Part shown: one piece after another, positions 17,315-25,535 of the stretch | How positions within the stretch are numbered: position 1 is the first letter of the stretch | Layout of the letters: the number at the start of each line of letters is the position of its first letter | Assembly (NCBI GenBank): GCA_943788115.1 | Contig: CALSPA010000012.1 | Span: forward strand, 310,001-374,000 | From: an uncultured Flavobacteriales bacterium | GTDB taxonomy: Bacteria > Bacteroidota > Bacteroidia > Flavobacteriales_D > Parvicellaceae | Length of the DNA stretch: 64,000 nucleotides | Direction of reading: 5' to 3' | Translations under genes and position numbers: made by a program | The notes under the pieces: model-generated | What the model was told of the DNA's origin: nothing | The model's database searches: none | What the model saw: only the letters and a program-made list of their open reading frames with translations

Positions 17315-18301
17315 ATGAACAAAATTTTTTCTCAAATCATTTCTGAAAAACAACAGAACTTATTTACCATTTGTAAAATATTGAGTTATGGAAAACCCAA
17401 AAGCGCATCTGAAATAAACTTTCATTTAGGAAAAGGGGGCATCTATCTTCATCAGAATAGTCATGTGCTTTATAAATACCTAAATCAACTTTTAGAAATG
17501 GAACTTATAGAAATAGTTGAGGTGGTTAAAAAAAAGAAATTTTATGCCTTAAAAAGAGAATATCATGTTGATGCTCCTGTTAAGGTTTCTGAACATGATA
17601 CACCAGCATTATTAAGTTTGCAAAAAACATTAAATAAATATCAAAACCTTCCAATTAACGACTTTGTTGATGGTTTAATTAAAAAATCAAAAATTGAAAT
17701 TAATGAGAATGCTTTTATGATTATTGATTTTGAAACGCCTGATAATTATGTAGGCCATGAGCATTTAGACTTTTTTTATTGGAAGATTGATGAATGCGAG
17801 ACAGTAAAATTTAATTATAAAAAATTTGAAGATGAAGTTGGAAAAGAGGTTTTGTTGAAACCTTATTTGTTAAAAGAACACAACAAGAGGTGGTATTTAG
17901 TAGGGCAGTGGGCAGATCAGAAGCCTGGCGAAAATAAATTTGTAACTTATCCATTGGATAGAATCACTTCTGTAGATCATATTTATTATGGTAAGAATTT
18001 CAAAAGAGATTCTACTTTTAATCCAATTAAAAGATGGAAAAATAGTATTGGTATTTTCACAGGAGATCCATCCAATGTTTCTTTTGAAGTGCAAGATTCA
18101 AAAATGAATAATATTGATTTTCTAAAAACTTCAAAAATACATTCATCTCAAAAAGAAACCATTATTGACGACAATTGGTTAAAAGTTGAATTCAATGTGT
18201 TAATAAGCTTTGAATTAGTTAGAGAAGTAAGAAAATTAGGCATACATAACCTTCGTAACATCATGCCCAAAGAATTAGATAAAATGATAAGAAAAGATTA
18301 A
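17315..18301 (+). CDS. WYL-domain transcriptional regulator
   Basis: 328 residues. The N-terminal winged helix (residues about 15-85) has KSASEINFHLGKGGIYLHQN. The WYL domain (about 150-225) has the signature KRWYLVGQW and the arginine-bearing TYPLDRITSVDHI. A C-terminal WCX-like extension follows. The WYL domain senses ligands such as nucleic acids or nucleotides. Many WYL regulators (BrxR, CapW) sit beside and repress phage-defence operons. Being divergent from the AAA+ gene with a 21-bp gap, it probably binds the shared promoter region and controls both directions. Confidence 0.85.
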   Translation: MNKIFSQIISEKQQNLFTICKILSYGKPKSASEINFHLGKGGIYLHQNSHVLYKYLNQLLEMELIEIVEVVKKKKFYALKREYHVDAPVKVSEHDTPALLSLQKTLNKYQNLPINDFVDGLIKKSKIEINENAFMIIDFETPDNYVGHEHLDFFYWKIDECETVKFNYKKFEDEVGKEVLLKPYLLKEHNKRWYLVGQWADQKPGENKFVTYPLDRITSVDHIYYGKNFKRDSTFNPIKRWKNSIGIFTGDPSNVSFEVQDSKMNNIDFLKTSKIHSSQKETIIDDNWLKVEFNVLISFELVREVRKLGIHNLRNIMPKELDKMIRKD

Positions 18302-18400
18302 ATATTAAACTTTCTGTTTATTAAACTGTTCTCACTACTTATTGTCCATTATAGATAATATAATTCTGTTTCTTTCTTAAAACATTTAATTATACATAAT

Positions 18401-18934
18401 ATGAAAACAATAATAGTAACATTAGTATTTATTCCATTTTATTTTTTTGGTCAAATAGAAGTGGTAGAGTCGATAAAGTTAGATTCTTTAATTTTTAATA
18501 AAATAAATGAATATAGAAAAACCAAGGGCGTTGATGACTTTGAAGCTTTTGAAGATTCATTAATGAGAGAATTCAGTTATAATTTAACTAGAGAAAATTC
18601 TAAAAAAACAATGATAGAACACTCCAAAGACAATAAGTTTGAATACTATAATGCAGAGTGCATTTATTCACATAGAATACATTGCTCATCATTAGAAAGA
18701 ATCAAGTACTATAAAGATATTGAAATAAACTATTGGGCTAAGGAAGCGGTGGAAGCTTGGATTAATTCTCCAAGTCATGAACATGCCATTTCAAATAAAT
18801 ATTACACAGTTGCTACTGTTACCACAAGAATTGAGTTTAATAAAAACACTTCAGAAGTGTTTCTTGTGGCAAGTTTTCACGCATTAATAAATGATGATTA
18901 TGCTACAAGTGCTAATTATGTATATAAAAGATGA
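18401..18934 (+). CDS. Secreted CAP/SCP-domain protein, second copy
   Basis: 177 residues with a signal peptide (MKTIIVTLVFIPFYFFGQ). The CAP-domain pattern is KINEYRKTKGVDDFEAF, ECIYSHRIHCSS, AVEAWINSPSHEHAISNKYY with the conserved His, and a final strand VFLVASFHALI. It is similar in layout to the protein at 12799-13338 (shared ECIYS and SxxH blocks) but divergent in sequence, so it is not a recent duplication. Probably extracellular, function unknown. Confidence 0.65.
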   Translation: MKTIIVTLVFIPFYFFGQIEVVESIKLDSLIFNKINEYRKTKGVDDFEAFEDSLMREFSYNLTRENSKKTMIEHSKDNKFEYYNAECIYSHRIHCSSLERIKYYKDIEINYWAKEAVEAWINSPSHEHAISNKYYTVATVTTRIEFNKNTSEVFLVASFHALINDDYATSANYVYKR

Positions 18935-18957
18935 TTTAGAGAGTGGACTAATTACTG

Positions 18958-19007
18958 CCAACGGTTTGGCTAAACTGCGTTTTAATGTAGTTTAGGTTTT
19001 GTTAACC
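18958..19007. repeat. Intergenic hairpin element with AACGG and TGTTA borders
   Basis: CTAAACT (18970-18976) pairs perfectly with AGTTTAG (18989-18995) around GCGTTTTAATGT. AACGG lies to the left and TGTTA to the right. The same layout occurs at 19688, 20116 and 27243. It fills the gap between two convergent genes, and no long T-run is present. Confidence 0.5.
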
Positions 19008-19009
19008 TT

Positions 19010-19672
19010 TTAATTATCAAGATGACTACCACACTGGCGTGAACAATACCAGTCTTGATGATTAATTCCGATCGCATTTTGTCTTTCTAACTCAGTATAC
19101 CATTCTAACCAAGATGCTTTGTCTAAATTTGCTCTAATATCGTCTTGCAATTTACCATTATAGTCTATATAGAATGCGAATGCTTCTTTCAGTGAAATCT
19201 TTTTATTACACCATTTACAAATCACCTTAGCCTTTTCAACATTTGGAAATTTTGTGCTGCCATTTGAATGTTCTTCTCCAGAAAGCGAATATTTTTTTTG
19301 AGAAATTGGAATTAATTCTAAAACTTGAAAATCAAACCTGAAACGTGTATAGACGGTTTCAAGATCATCAGTGGGTATTTCGAAGGTGCCGTCATTTAAC
19401 ATAGTCAGACCATCAGATGCAAGTTCTGTTATATCTTGAATGACATCTATTACTTTATTTTTGTCCTTTTCAATTCTTGCAATATTATTCTCTAACTCTT
19501 GAATTCTGATCTCTAACTCTTTGATATGGTTACTTTGCTCCTTGATATGGTTACTTTGCTCCTTGATATGGTTACTTTGCTCCTTGATATGGTTACTTTG
19601 CTCTTGATTATTTTTGTTACTGCAACTAATTAAGAGAATTAGCAGCCAAAGTATAAGGCAGTTATATTTCAT
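19010..19672 (-). CDS. Lipoprotein with heptad-repeat coiled coil and Cys-rich C-terminal motif
   Basis: 220 residues. Signal peptide with lipobox (ILWLLILLISCSN). Residues about 24-52 are four copies of the seven-residue unit EQSNHIK, followed by a coiled-coil helix (ELEIRIQELENNIARIEKDKN). The C-terminal half has CKWCNKKI and, at the end, WYCSRQCGSH, a CxxC...CxxxC pattern able to bind zinc. It resembles phage- or Bacteroidetes-associated secreted proteins with treble-clef-like ends, but no family is recognised. Confidence 0.6.
   Translation of the reverse strand: MKYNCLILWLLILLISCSNKNNQEQSNHIKEQSNHIKEQSNHIKEQSNHIKELEIRIQELENNIARIEKDKNKVIDVIQDITELASDGLTMLNDGTFEIPTDDLETVYTRFRFDFQVLELIPISQKKYSLSGEEHSNGSTKFPNVEKAKVICKWCNKKISLKEAFAFYIDYNGKLQDDIRANLDKASWLEWYTELERQNAIGINHQDWYCSRQCGSHLDN
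19521..19604 (-). repeat. Four tandem copies of a 21-bp repeat inside the lipoprotein gene
   Basis: Copies begin at 19521, 19542, 19563 and 19584, nearly identical, each encoding one seven-residue coiled-coil unit. The repeat keeps the reading frame, so copy number can change by slippage and lengthen or shorten the stalk. Confidence 0.9.
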
Positions 19673-19687
19673 GCTTTTAATTAAGGT

Positions 19688-19732
19688 TAACGGTGCGTGT
19701 AAAATGCGTTTTATGCAATTTACACATTGTTA
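19688..19732. repeat. Intergenic hairpin element with TAACGG and TGTTA borders
   Basis: TGTAAAATGC (19698-19707) pairs with GCAATTTACA (19715-19724) with one mismatch. TAACGG flanks it on the left and TGTTA on the right. It lies in the gap between two minus-strand genes and shares the layout of the elements at 18958 and 20116. Confidence 0.5.
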
Positions 19733-19739
19733 TGTGTTC

Positions 19740-20093
19740 TTATTTTTTTAATCTGTAAAAATCATTTATTGATTTATCAGGGTTGGTTTTTTTCCATTCA
19801 GTGAATTCATTAACACTTTTATTGTTTTCTGAAGAATTTGTGTTTGTATTTTTTTCGAAAATAATTGAAAATCCATGCCAGTAACTTATAAAACCTAATG
19901 AAAAAAATGTAATTAAAAATATAATTATTCTTTTAAAAATAGAATCTTTAGATAATGACCATTGAAATTGAGTGATATTCCAACCTTCTTTGTTGTATTT
20001 AGTAATGAATTTTTGTATTTCTTCTTCTTCATTAAGAAAAATACCCCACATTAAAGTCCACTTTGAATGTTCTACGTATTTGTTAGATATCAT
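19740..20093 (-). CDS. Hypothetical membrane protein (117 residues)
   Basis: One central hydrophobic stretch (IFKRIIIFLITFFSLGFISYWHGF) makes one or two membrane passes. The N-terminal part (MISNKYVEHSKWTLMWGIFL, then a Glu-rich EEEEIQKFITKYNKEGWNI helix) resembles small Bacteroidetes membrane proteins of unknown role. It is bordered by hairpin elements on both sides, like a one-gene cassette. Confidence 0.5.
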   Translation of the reverse strand: MISNKYVEHSKWTLMWGIFLNEEEEIQKFITKYNKEGWNITQFQWSLSKDSIFKRIIIFLITFFSLGFISYWHGFSIIFEKNTNTNSSENNKSVNEFTEWKKTNPDKSINDFYRLKK

Positions 20094-20115
20094 TATTTGC
20101 TATTCTAGTTACACA

Positions 20116-20152
20116 TAACGTAAGGATAAACGTATTACGTTTATTTCTGTTA
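20116..20152. repeat. Intergenic hairpin element with TAACG and TGTTA borders
   Basis: ATAAACGTA (20126-20134) and TACGTTTAT (20136-20144) form a perfect 9-bp stem around one base. TAACG is on the left and TGTTAAGT on the right. It belongs with the hairpins at 18958 and 19688. Confidence 0.55.
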
Positions 20153-20320
20153 AGTTATGATTTAAATTTATAAATAAAACGCATAAGTCTTTTCAAATCA
20201 GATCTAAAAGAGTTCGAGAACTGTAATTTTGGCTCCACCATTAAATCAACAACCTACCAAGCAAGTTGTGAATAAGCCAAAAACTTTAGCTCTTGCTATA
20301 GCGCTCTTTTATTCACTCGC

Positions 20321-21751
20321 TCAATTATTAATTTCCAACAGTTGGGCAGGTTTGTTGTGAAGTTTGAAAATGTAAAGTCCAGCTGATAGGTTGGGTAGTT
20401 TTATGCTTCTATTTTTGGAATTAATGATTCCTGATAAAACCATTTTTCCAGATATTGAATATATATTATACTGAGTTTCTTCCTTTAAATCTATTTCAAT
20501 ATTAATGAAATCTTTAGCTGGATTTGGATAAATTAAGATTTCCTTATTATCTTCAAGTTCGGAAATTTCAACTGTTGGAGAACAGGGGATGATGCTATTG
20601 TTAAAATTCATGCTTAATGCATGATCATATAAAGCATCGCAAATGTAAAGCCCATCACCTTCCCCATTAGTTAAAACACAGATACCTACATCATTTGATG
20701 GGTCAATTAATAAATTAGTATTCACCCCGCTTTCTCCACCGTTATGGCTCCATAGCATTGCTTCTCCACCGCTATAATAGAGCTTAGTGCGGTACCAGTT
20801 TAGTCCTTGAGTAGTATCTAGGTTAGGGATTTGAAAAGATAACATGTCGTTTACAGTAGAAGGACTTAATATCGAATTGTTGCCTAGGTTACCCCCATTT
20901 AGAAAAGCAATCATGAAATTACCCAAATCAAGAATGGTGCTTCTTAATTGACCATTTGGATAGTCTGCAAAACCGTAATGATTATAAGGTGTGTAGTTTC
21001 CGTTTTGATAAGAATATGGAATAGCAACCTGATCTGGATTAAAATCAGAAAAATGCCATGCTGTATTCTCCATGCAAAGTTCATTAAATAGGTTGTTATC
21101 GCAATAATCATCAAATGCAACCCCAGTACTAGCTTCAATAATATATCCATTAAGTGCAGATGCCATATTCGAGTATTGGTATGAAGAACCTGGAGCTGAA
21201 TTTATAAAATTCCCTGTAGCATTGTAATTAGAACCTGATGTTGGAAAGTAGCTTTCCATACAATTGGCTAAGGAGATGGTCGGGTCGGGATAGCCATAAA
21301 AGGAACTCATTACTCCCCAATTGTCTTTTATAGATGAGGTGTGTGTCATTAATTGACGAATAGTTATTGAATCATTAGAGAAATTTGGAATTTCAACTGT
21401 CCAAGGAAGGTAGTTGTTGATGTCAGTGTCTAGATCGACAGTTCCTGCTTCGTATAGCTGCATTGCTGCAGTTCCAGTAAATAATTTAGAAACAGAAGCC
21501 AGTAGAAATACTGTTGTATCTTCCACTTGTAACGAATTGGCAATATCAGCATATCCGTAGGATTCTACCCAAACAATTTTGTTATTTTTCACAATTATTG
21601 TGGATACTCCGGGGAAATGTCGAACACTCATTTCACTTTGAATTGCAGCATCAAGCGATGAGCTTGGGTTTGGGTTTTGTGTAAAACAGTTTATTTGGAT
21701 ACAATGAAATAAAAAAATCAAAAGTATGAGCTTAATAAACTTTTGACTCAT
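20321..21751 (-). CDS. T9SS-secreted serine hydrolase, class C beta-lactamase fold
   Basis: Beta-lactamase/D-alanyl-carboxypeptidase-like hydrolase (esterase or peptidase). From ATG 21751 the protein has 476 residues with a signal peptide (SQKFIKLILLIFLFHCIQIN). The catalytic SxxK is SVSK at residues 86-89, the second motif is YSN (SYQYSNMASALNG), and HNGG (LWSHNGGESG) takes the place of KTG. The last 75 residues form a T9SS type A sorting domain (IYPNPAKDFINIEI, YNIYSISGKMVLSG, LSAGLYIFKL). The frame stays open to 21904; Met at 21793 is another possible start. Substrate unknown. Confidence 0.88.
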   Translation of the reverse strand: MSQKFIKLILLIFLFHCIQINCFTQNPNPSSSLDAAIQSEMSVRHFPGVSTIIVKNNKIVWVESYGYADIANSLQVEDTTVFLLASVSKLFTGTAAMQLYEAGTVDLDTDINNYLPWTVEIPNFSNDSITIRQLMTHTSSIKDNWGVMSSFYGYPDPTISLANCMESYFPTSGSNYNATGNFINSAPGSSYQYSNMASALNGYIIEASTGVAFDDYCDNNLFNELCMENTAWHFSDFNPDQVAIPYSYQNGNYTPYNHYGFADYPNGQLRSTILDLGNFMIAFLNGGNLGNNSILSPSTVNDMLSFQIPNLDTTQGLNWYRTKLYYSGGEAMLWSHNGGESGVNTNLLIDPSNDVGICVLTNGEGDGLYICDALYDHALSMNFNNSIIPCSPTVEISELEDNKEILIYPNPAKDFINIEIDLKEETQYNIYSISGKMVLSGIINSKNRSIKLPNLSAGLYIFKLHNKPAQLLEINN

Positions 21752-22029
21752 AAGAATAGGTGTCGAATTGGTATTTTTTTTTACAAGATTCATTTTAGAA
21801 CTTTTTTGGTATCTTTTTTTAATCACGTAAACATACAAACAATCAACAAAGCTTACTTTAGGTTTTTGTAAGTTTCTTACAAAACCATAATTCAAACATG
21901 ACATTTAGCAGACGGTATTTTTTTATTTTATTTAAAATTATTTTTAATAAAACATGCATTATTCTAAATAGCACAATTAAATCCAGAAATTTTTTAAACT
22001 ATGTTTAAATTTCGTTAGTAATTATTTTG

Positions 22030-22485
22030 TCATTCATTAATGACTTTAATTTCATTTTTCTTTTTACCTCCAATAGTCCATCTATATGCTACAGTTGAGA
22101 TTAGACCAGCGTCAAAGCTAATTTCCGAATCAGTTCCAACTTCAAAACTAAAAGTGAAATTTCCAATTTTAGCTTGAGGTCCAATTAATAGCGGCCAAGG
22201 TCGAACTGCTAATGCTATGTTGTTTTTTAGGTTTCCATAACCAACAGCCACTTTTCCAGTAATAATGCTGGGAGCTGCAATTCCTACTTGGTATTCAAAA
22301 ATCCCATTATCTGAAAATTGTTTTGTTTGACCAAATAAAAAACTGGCTCCCGGAAAACCATCTGAAAAGTCATAGCCGTCAATTGCCGCAATGCCAATAT
22401 TTAGTTCTAAAAATTTCACTTTATTATTTTCTTGTCCAAATAGTACTATTGGAACCAAGGCAAATAGAATAATTAATTTTTTCAT
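22030..22485 (-). CDS. Hypothetical envelope protein, probable small beta-barrel
   Basis: 151 residues with a signal peptide (MKKLIILFALVPIVLFGQ). Strand-like segments are VKFLELNIGIAAID, IFEYQVGIAAP, NIALAVRPWPLLIG and FTFSFEVGTDSEI. It ends with a Lys-rich tail (GGKKKNEIKVINE) rather than an aromatic residue. Probably periplasmic or an outer-membrane barrel. No family recognised. Confidence 0.55.
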   Translation of the reverse strand: MKKLIILFALVPIVLFGQENNKVKFLELNIGIAAIDGYDFSDGFPGASFLFGQTKQFSDNGIFEYQVGIAAPSIITGKVAVGYGNLKNNIALAVRPWPLLIGPQAKIGNFTFSFEVGTDSEISFDAGLISTVAYRWTIGGKKKNEIKVINE

Positions 22486-22625
22486 ACAGCTAATGTACTA
22501 TTGTTGTAAAGATTTAAGAAATCAAATATCTTAGAAAAAGTATTTTTAAAAATGAATATAATTTTTATAATAAACTAATAATGAGTGTTTTGTGATATTT
22601 AAAAAGGATTCTTATTGTGGTTTAA

Positions 22626-24605
22626 TTATTGAATTATTACTGAAAGATCTTTTATGGCTACAATTATTTTATCTTTTTCTTGTGGCTTGTCCTTTATAGC
22701 ACCTAAGTTATCTACAAATTCCCAACCTAAATTTTTAAACGATGTGCAATCTTCTTTTTCAAGCTGATGTATTATCATAATCTGCTTACCAACACAAAAT
22801 CCGGGATTCGTTGTTTTAAATCCATTTATGGTGTGATCTATTTCCCTGAAAATGGGTTTTCCTGTTTTATTTCTTTCTTTGATAAGCTGCTTAAAATAGG
22901 GGATTAGCTTGTGATTAATGGTAGAGAATTTTTTAAATGCTTGAATAATCGATGAATCTGAATAGACTTGTAAATTATCTTCAGGAAGTAATCCTTCGTG
23001 AGTTCTAAATACTGGAGTAAAAGCCTCAAGTAGCATCCAATCTTTAAGAAGATTTTCTTTTCTAATGCAGTTTTTAATTAGCGGTTTTTTTACAGACGTA
23101 TAGCCACCAACATCGCTGTGAATAATTGGAATCCCGGAATAAGATGCGCTTAAATAGGCGTCAAAAACACTGCCTAACCCATCTTCAACAGTATAGTCTA
23201 CCATTTGGTCTCCAGCCCACATCATAGACGAGTACTGTTCAATTTTTTTGCCGCCAGAGCGATTAAAAAAGAACAGTTCTTTTGCAGGATTTTCTATAAT
23301 TATCTCGTAATTTAATTTTGCCCATAGAACAGGGTATTCATTGTGTTTTTTAAGGTCATTGATGAGCTGTTTAACATGTTCTCTTACTGGATACCACTCT
23401 GCAAAATCTGCCATCCATCCCGAAAACCCTGCATCTACCAAATTGATTTGAATAATCTGCTTCATCCAATTGTAAGCGTCTTTATTGAATAAATCTATCA
23501 TGTAGCCTTTAATACCTCCAAATTTGAATTTGATGACTTCTCCATTCTTAGAAATAAAGTACCCATTTGAAATACCTTCATTTACATAGGGACCATCTTC
23601 AGCAAAAAATGGATTAATGTATCCAAGTAGTTTAATGTTTTTTTCTTTTAATTCGGATTTAAAAATCTCAAATTTTAAGTAATGGTCTTTATCTAATTGC
23701 CATCTCCATTTTAATCGGCTGCCAAATTTTGTAGGCTGTTTACCCACCCAATCCTGTATCCAAATCGCATTTACTTTTACGCCTTGCTTTAGAAGGCTAT
23801 TTAGTTTTTTTTGTACCTCTTGTGACCCCCCTTGTACGCCTAATATTGTTCCCAAAGCCCAAGCGGGTAGCTTGTAGGGTAATGGTTTGTTGATTGCATG
23901 AATTTCTTTTAACGATTCATCGAAGCTTAAAGTAAATGATGCCGCTTGGTCAAAAATATCGAAGCTAATAAAGTCGTCACTGAATTTAACTTCGGAATAG
24001 GCATAATCGTTCCAAGAAAAAGATCGATATAAGCTAGTAGTAAATTGGGTTAAAGGACAATAGGTGGCATAGCTTTCTCCTTTAGCTCCTACCAATGATG
24101 TCCATTTGCTAATGCTACCCCCTCCTCTTCCTATTCCATTTTCCTGAGTTAGGTTGATGATGGATTTATTGTATTGTTTGTATTTCGAAAATTGGATACC
24201 TCCTCCGTAAATTTCTTCTAAATTTTTTCTTTTAAAGGGAATGTGCCAATGGTTGGTTTTAACGTTAGAAGAAACGGTAAGTTCTAATTTTCCTGAACTA
24301 TTTGTGCCAATTTCTAATTGAATTTCTTTGTTTCCTTTTTTCCAAACAACAGCTTGGTTATCATACTTTATGATTTTAAACCCATCTATGGATGTTGATT
24401 CTTTGAAAGAAACATGGAACGTCCCTAATTTTTCTTTGACCTTAACTTTACTAGTTTGGAAATACACTTTTTTAAAATCTATTATAAACAGTTCCTTTTT
24501 AGTGGAAAGTTCTCTGATTGTAATAGTTCCTCCAGTTGTGTCTAAAAGCTGAGTTTTTAACGGATTTAAAATCCACAGAAATAATATAAAAACTAAGTAG
24601 CGCAA
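22626..24605 (-). CDS. Secreted GH31 glycosidase with sulfoquinovosidase signature
   Basis: 659 residues with a signal peptide (MRYLVFILFLWILNPLKTQ). Retaining alpha-glycosidase, GH31: the nucleophile Asp is in GFSGWMADFAEWYP (about residue 398) and the acid/base Asp in SSMMWAGDQMVDYT. Compared with E. coli YihQ (sulfoquinovosidase), the segment QDWVGKQPTKFGSRLKWRW keeps the Arg and Trp that bind the sulfonate, and HSDVGGYTS keeps the Tyr. This predicts cleavage of sulfoquinovose from plant or algal sulfolipid glycosides. No SQ-catabolic neighbours are present, so free SQ may be used elsewhere in the genome. Other GH31 specificities cannot be excluded. Confidence 0.8.
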   Translation of the reverse strand: MRYLVFILFLWILNPLKTQLLDTTGGTITIRELSTKKELFIIDFKKVYFQTSKVKVKEKLGTFHVSFKESTSIDGFKIIKYDNQAVVWKKGNKEIQLEIGTNSSGKLELTVSSNVKTNHWHIPFKRKNLEEIYGGGIQFSKYKQYNKSIINLTQENGIGRGGGSISKWTSLVGAKGESYATYCPLTQFTTSLYRSFSWNDYAYSEVKFSDDFISFDIFDQAASFTLSFDESLKEIHAINKPLPYKLPAWALGTILGVQGGSQEVQKKLNSLLKQGVKVNAIWIQDWVGKQPTKFGSRLKWRWQLDKDHYLKFEIFKSELKEKNIKLLGYINPFFAEDGPYVNEGISNGYFISKNGEVIKFKFGGIKGYMIDLFNKDAYNWMKQIIQINLVDAGFSGWMADFAEWYPVREHVKQLINDLKKHNEYPVLWAKLNYEIIIENPAKELFFFNRSGGKKIEQYSSMMWAGDQMVDYTVEDGLGSVFDAYLSASYSGIPIIHSDVGGYTSVKKPLIKNCIRKENLLKDWMLLEAFTPVFRTHEGLLPEDNLQVYSDSSIIQAFKKFSTINHKLIPYFKQLIKERNKTGKPIFREIDHTINGFKTTNPGFCVGKQIMIIHQLEKEDCTSFKNLGWEFVDNLGAIKDKPQEKDKIIVAIKDLSVIIQ

Positions 24606-24670
24606 ATCTATTAAGAGTCTTAAATCTAATATACTGCTTTTAAATCTTAGGTGATAATTTAGATTCTAAA

Positions 24671-25456
24671 TTATATGGAAAAAGAACCTTTTAGATATAG
24701 TTTTGCTTGTCCTGCGATAATTACTCTTTCCCCAATGTTTTCACAATACAACTCGCCAACTCTTTGAGAAAGCTGCAACGCATTTAATTGGTTTTTAGCT
24801 AGTTTTTTGGCCCAATAGGGAATTAACGTACAATGAGCAGATCCAGTAACAGGATCTTCTAATATGGTGGCTTGAGGAGTGAAAAATCTAGAAACAAAAT
24901 CTGATGAATCTCCTTTTGCAGTAACAATTACCCCTCCGAATCCTAAATTAATGGTGTCGAAAATTTGTCTGTCAATTTTGATGTTTTCAATTTCCTGCTG
25001 ATTGTCATAAACAAGTAAGTAATCTCTTGCTTTGTATATTTCTTTAGGTTGTATATTTAATGCAGACTTTATTGCGGTTGGTAGCTCAGTAGGGATAGGT
25101 TTTCTAGATGGGAAATTTAAGTGGTAATAATCATTTTTGAAAATTACTTCAAGCTTTCCGCTTTGGGTGTTAAATAGTAGTGGGTTAGCAGGGTGTTTGA
25201 GCACTGATTTTAACACATAAGCAGCAGCTAAAGTAGCGTGACCACATAAATCAATCTCAAGATCTGGTGTGAACCATCTTAGCTGAATTTCTTTTCCATT
25301 GTCAATAAAAAATGCGGTTTCAGCAACTGCATTTTCCTTGGCAATTTTTAAAAGTAAATCATCGGCTAGCCATTTTTTTAGAGTAACTACACAAGCTGGA
25401 TTTCCTGAAAATAGCTTAGTTGTGAATGCGTCAACTTGATAAATGGGATAATTCAT
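24671..25456 (-). CDS. PhzF-family epimerase/isomerase
   Basis: 261 residues, the family length. Diaminopimelate-epimerase-like fold with two halves. The N-terminal block YQVDAFTTKLFSGNPACVV, the catalytic-Glu region AVAETAFFI, WFTPDLEIDLCGHATLAAA and EDPVTGSAHCTLIPYWA are all typical. Cytoplasmic. Members include phenazine PhzF and many of unknown substrate; there are no phenazine genes nearby, so a general isomerase role is more likely. It is followed on the same strand by the GH31 gene after a 65-bp gap. Confidence 0.88.
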   Translation of the reverse strand: MNYPIYQVDAFTTKLFSGNPACVVTLKKWLADDLLLKIAKENAVAETAFFIDNGKEIQLRWFTPDLEIDLCGHATLAAAYVLKSVLKHPANPLLFNTQSGKLEVIFKNDYYHLNFPSRKPIPTELPTAIKSALNIQPKEIYKARDYLLVYDNQQEIENIKIDRQIFDTINLGFGGVIVTAKGDSSDFVSRFFTPQATILEDPVTGSAHCTLIPYWAKKLAKNQLNALQLSQRVGELYCENIGERVIIAGQAKLYLKGSFSI

Positions 25457-25535
25457 TGTTTGATTAGTAAATTTAAATAAGCTAAATAGTTAACCATTAA
25501 TCTGGAAATAGTTGGTTACAAAAAATTAATGCTAA

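Noticed and set aside
19521-19604. Short tandem repeats that could suggest a CRISPR array
   Set aside because: Units are 21 bp with no spacers, lie in frame inside a lipoprotein gene and encode a coiled-coil heptad.
20211-20245. Possible tRNA 3' end (TTCGA and GGCTCCACCA)
   Set aside because: No anticodon arm or 5' acceptor partner upstream, and the T-arm does not fold normally. Kept only as a possible att remnant.
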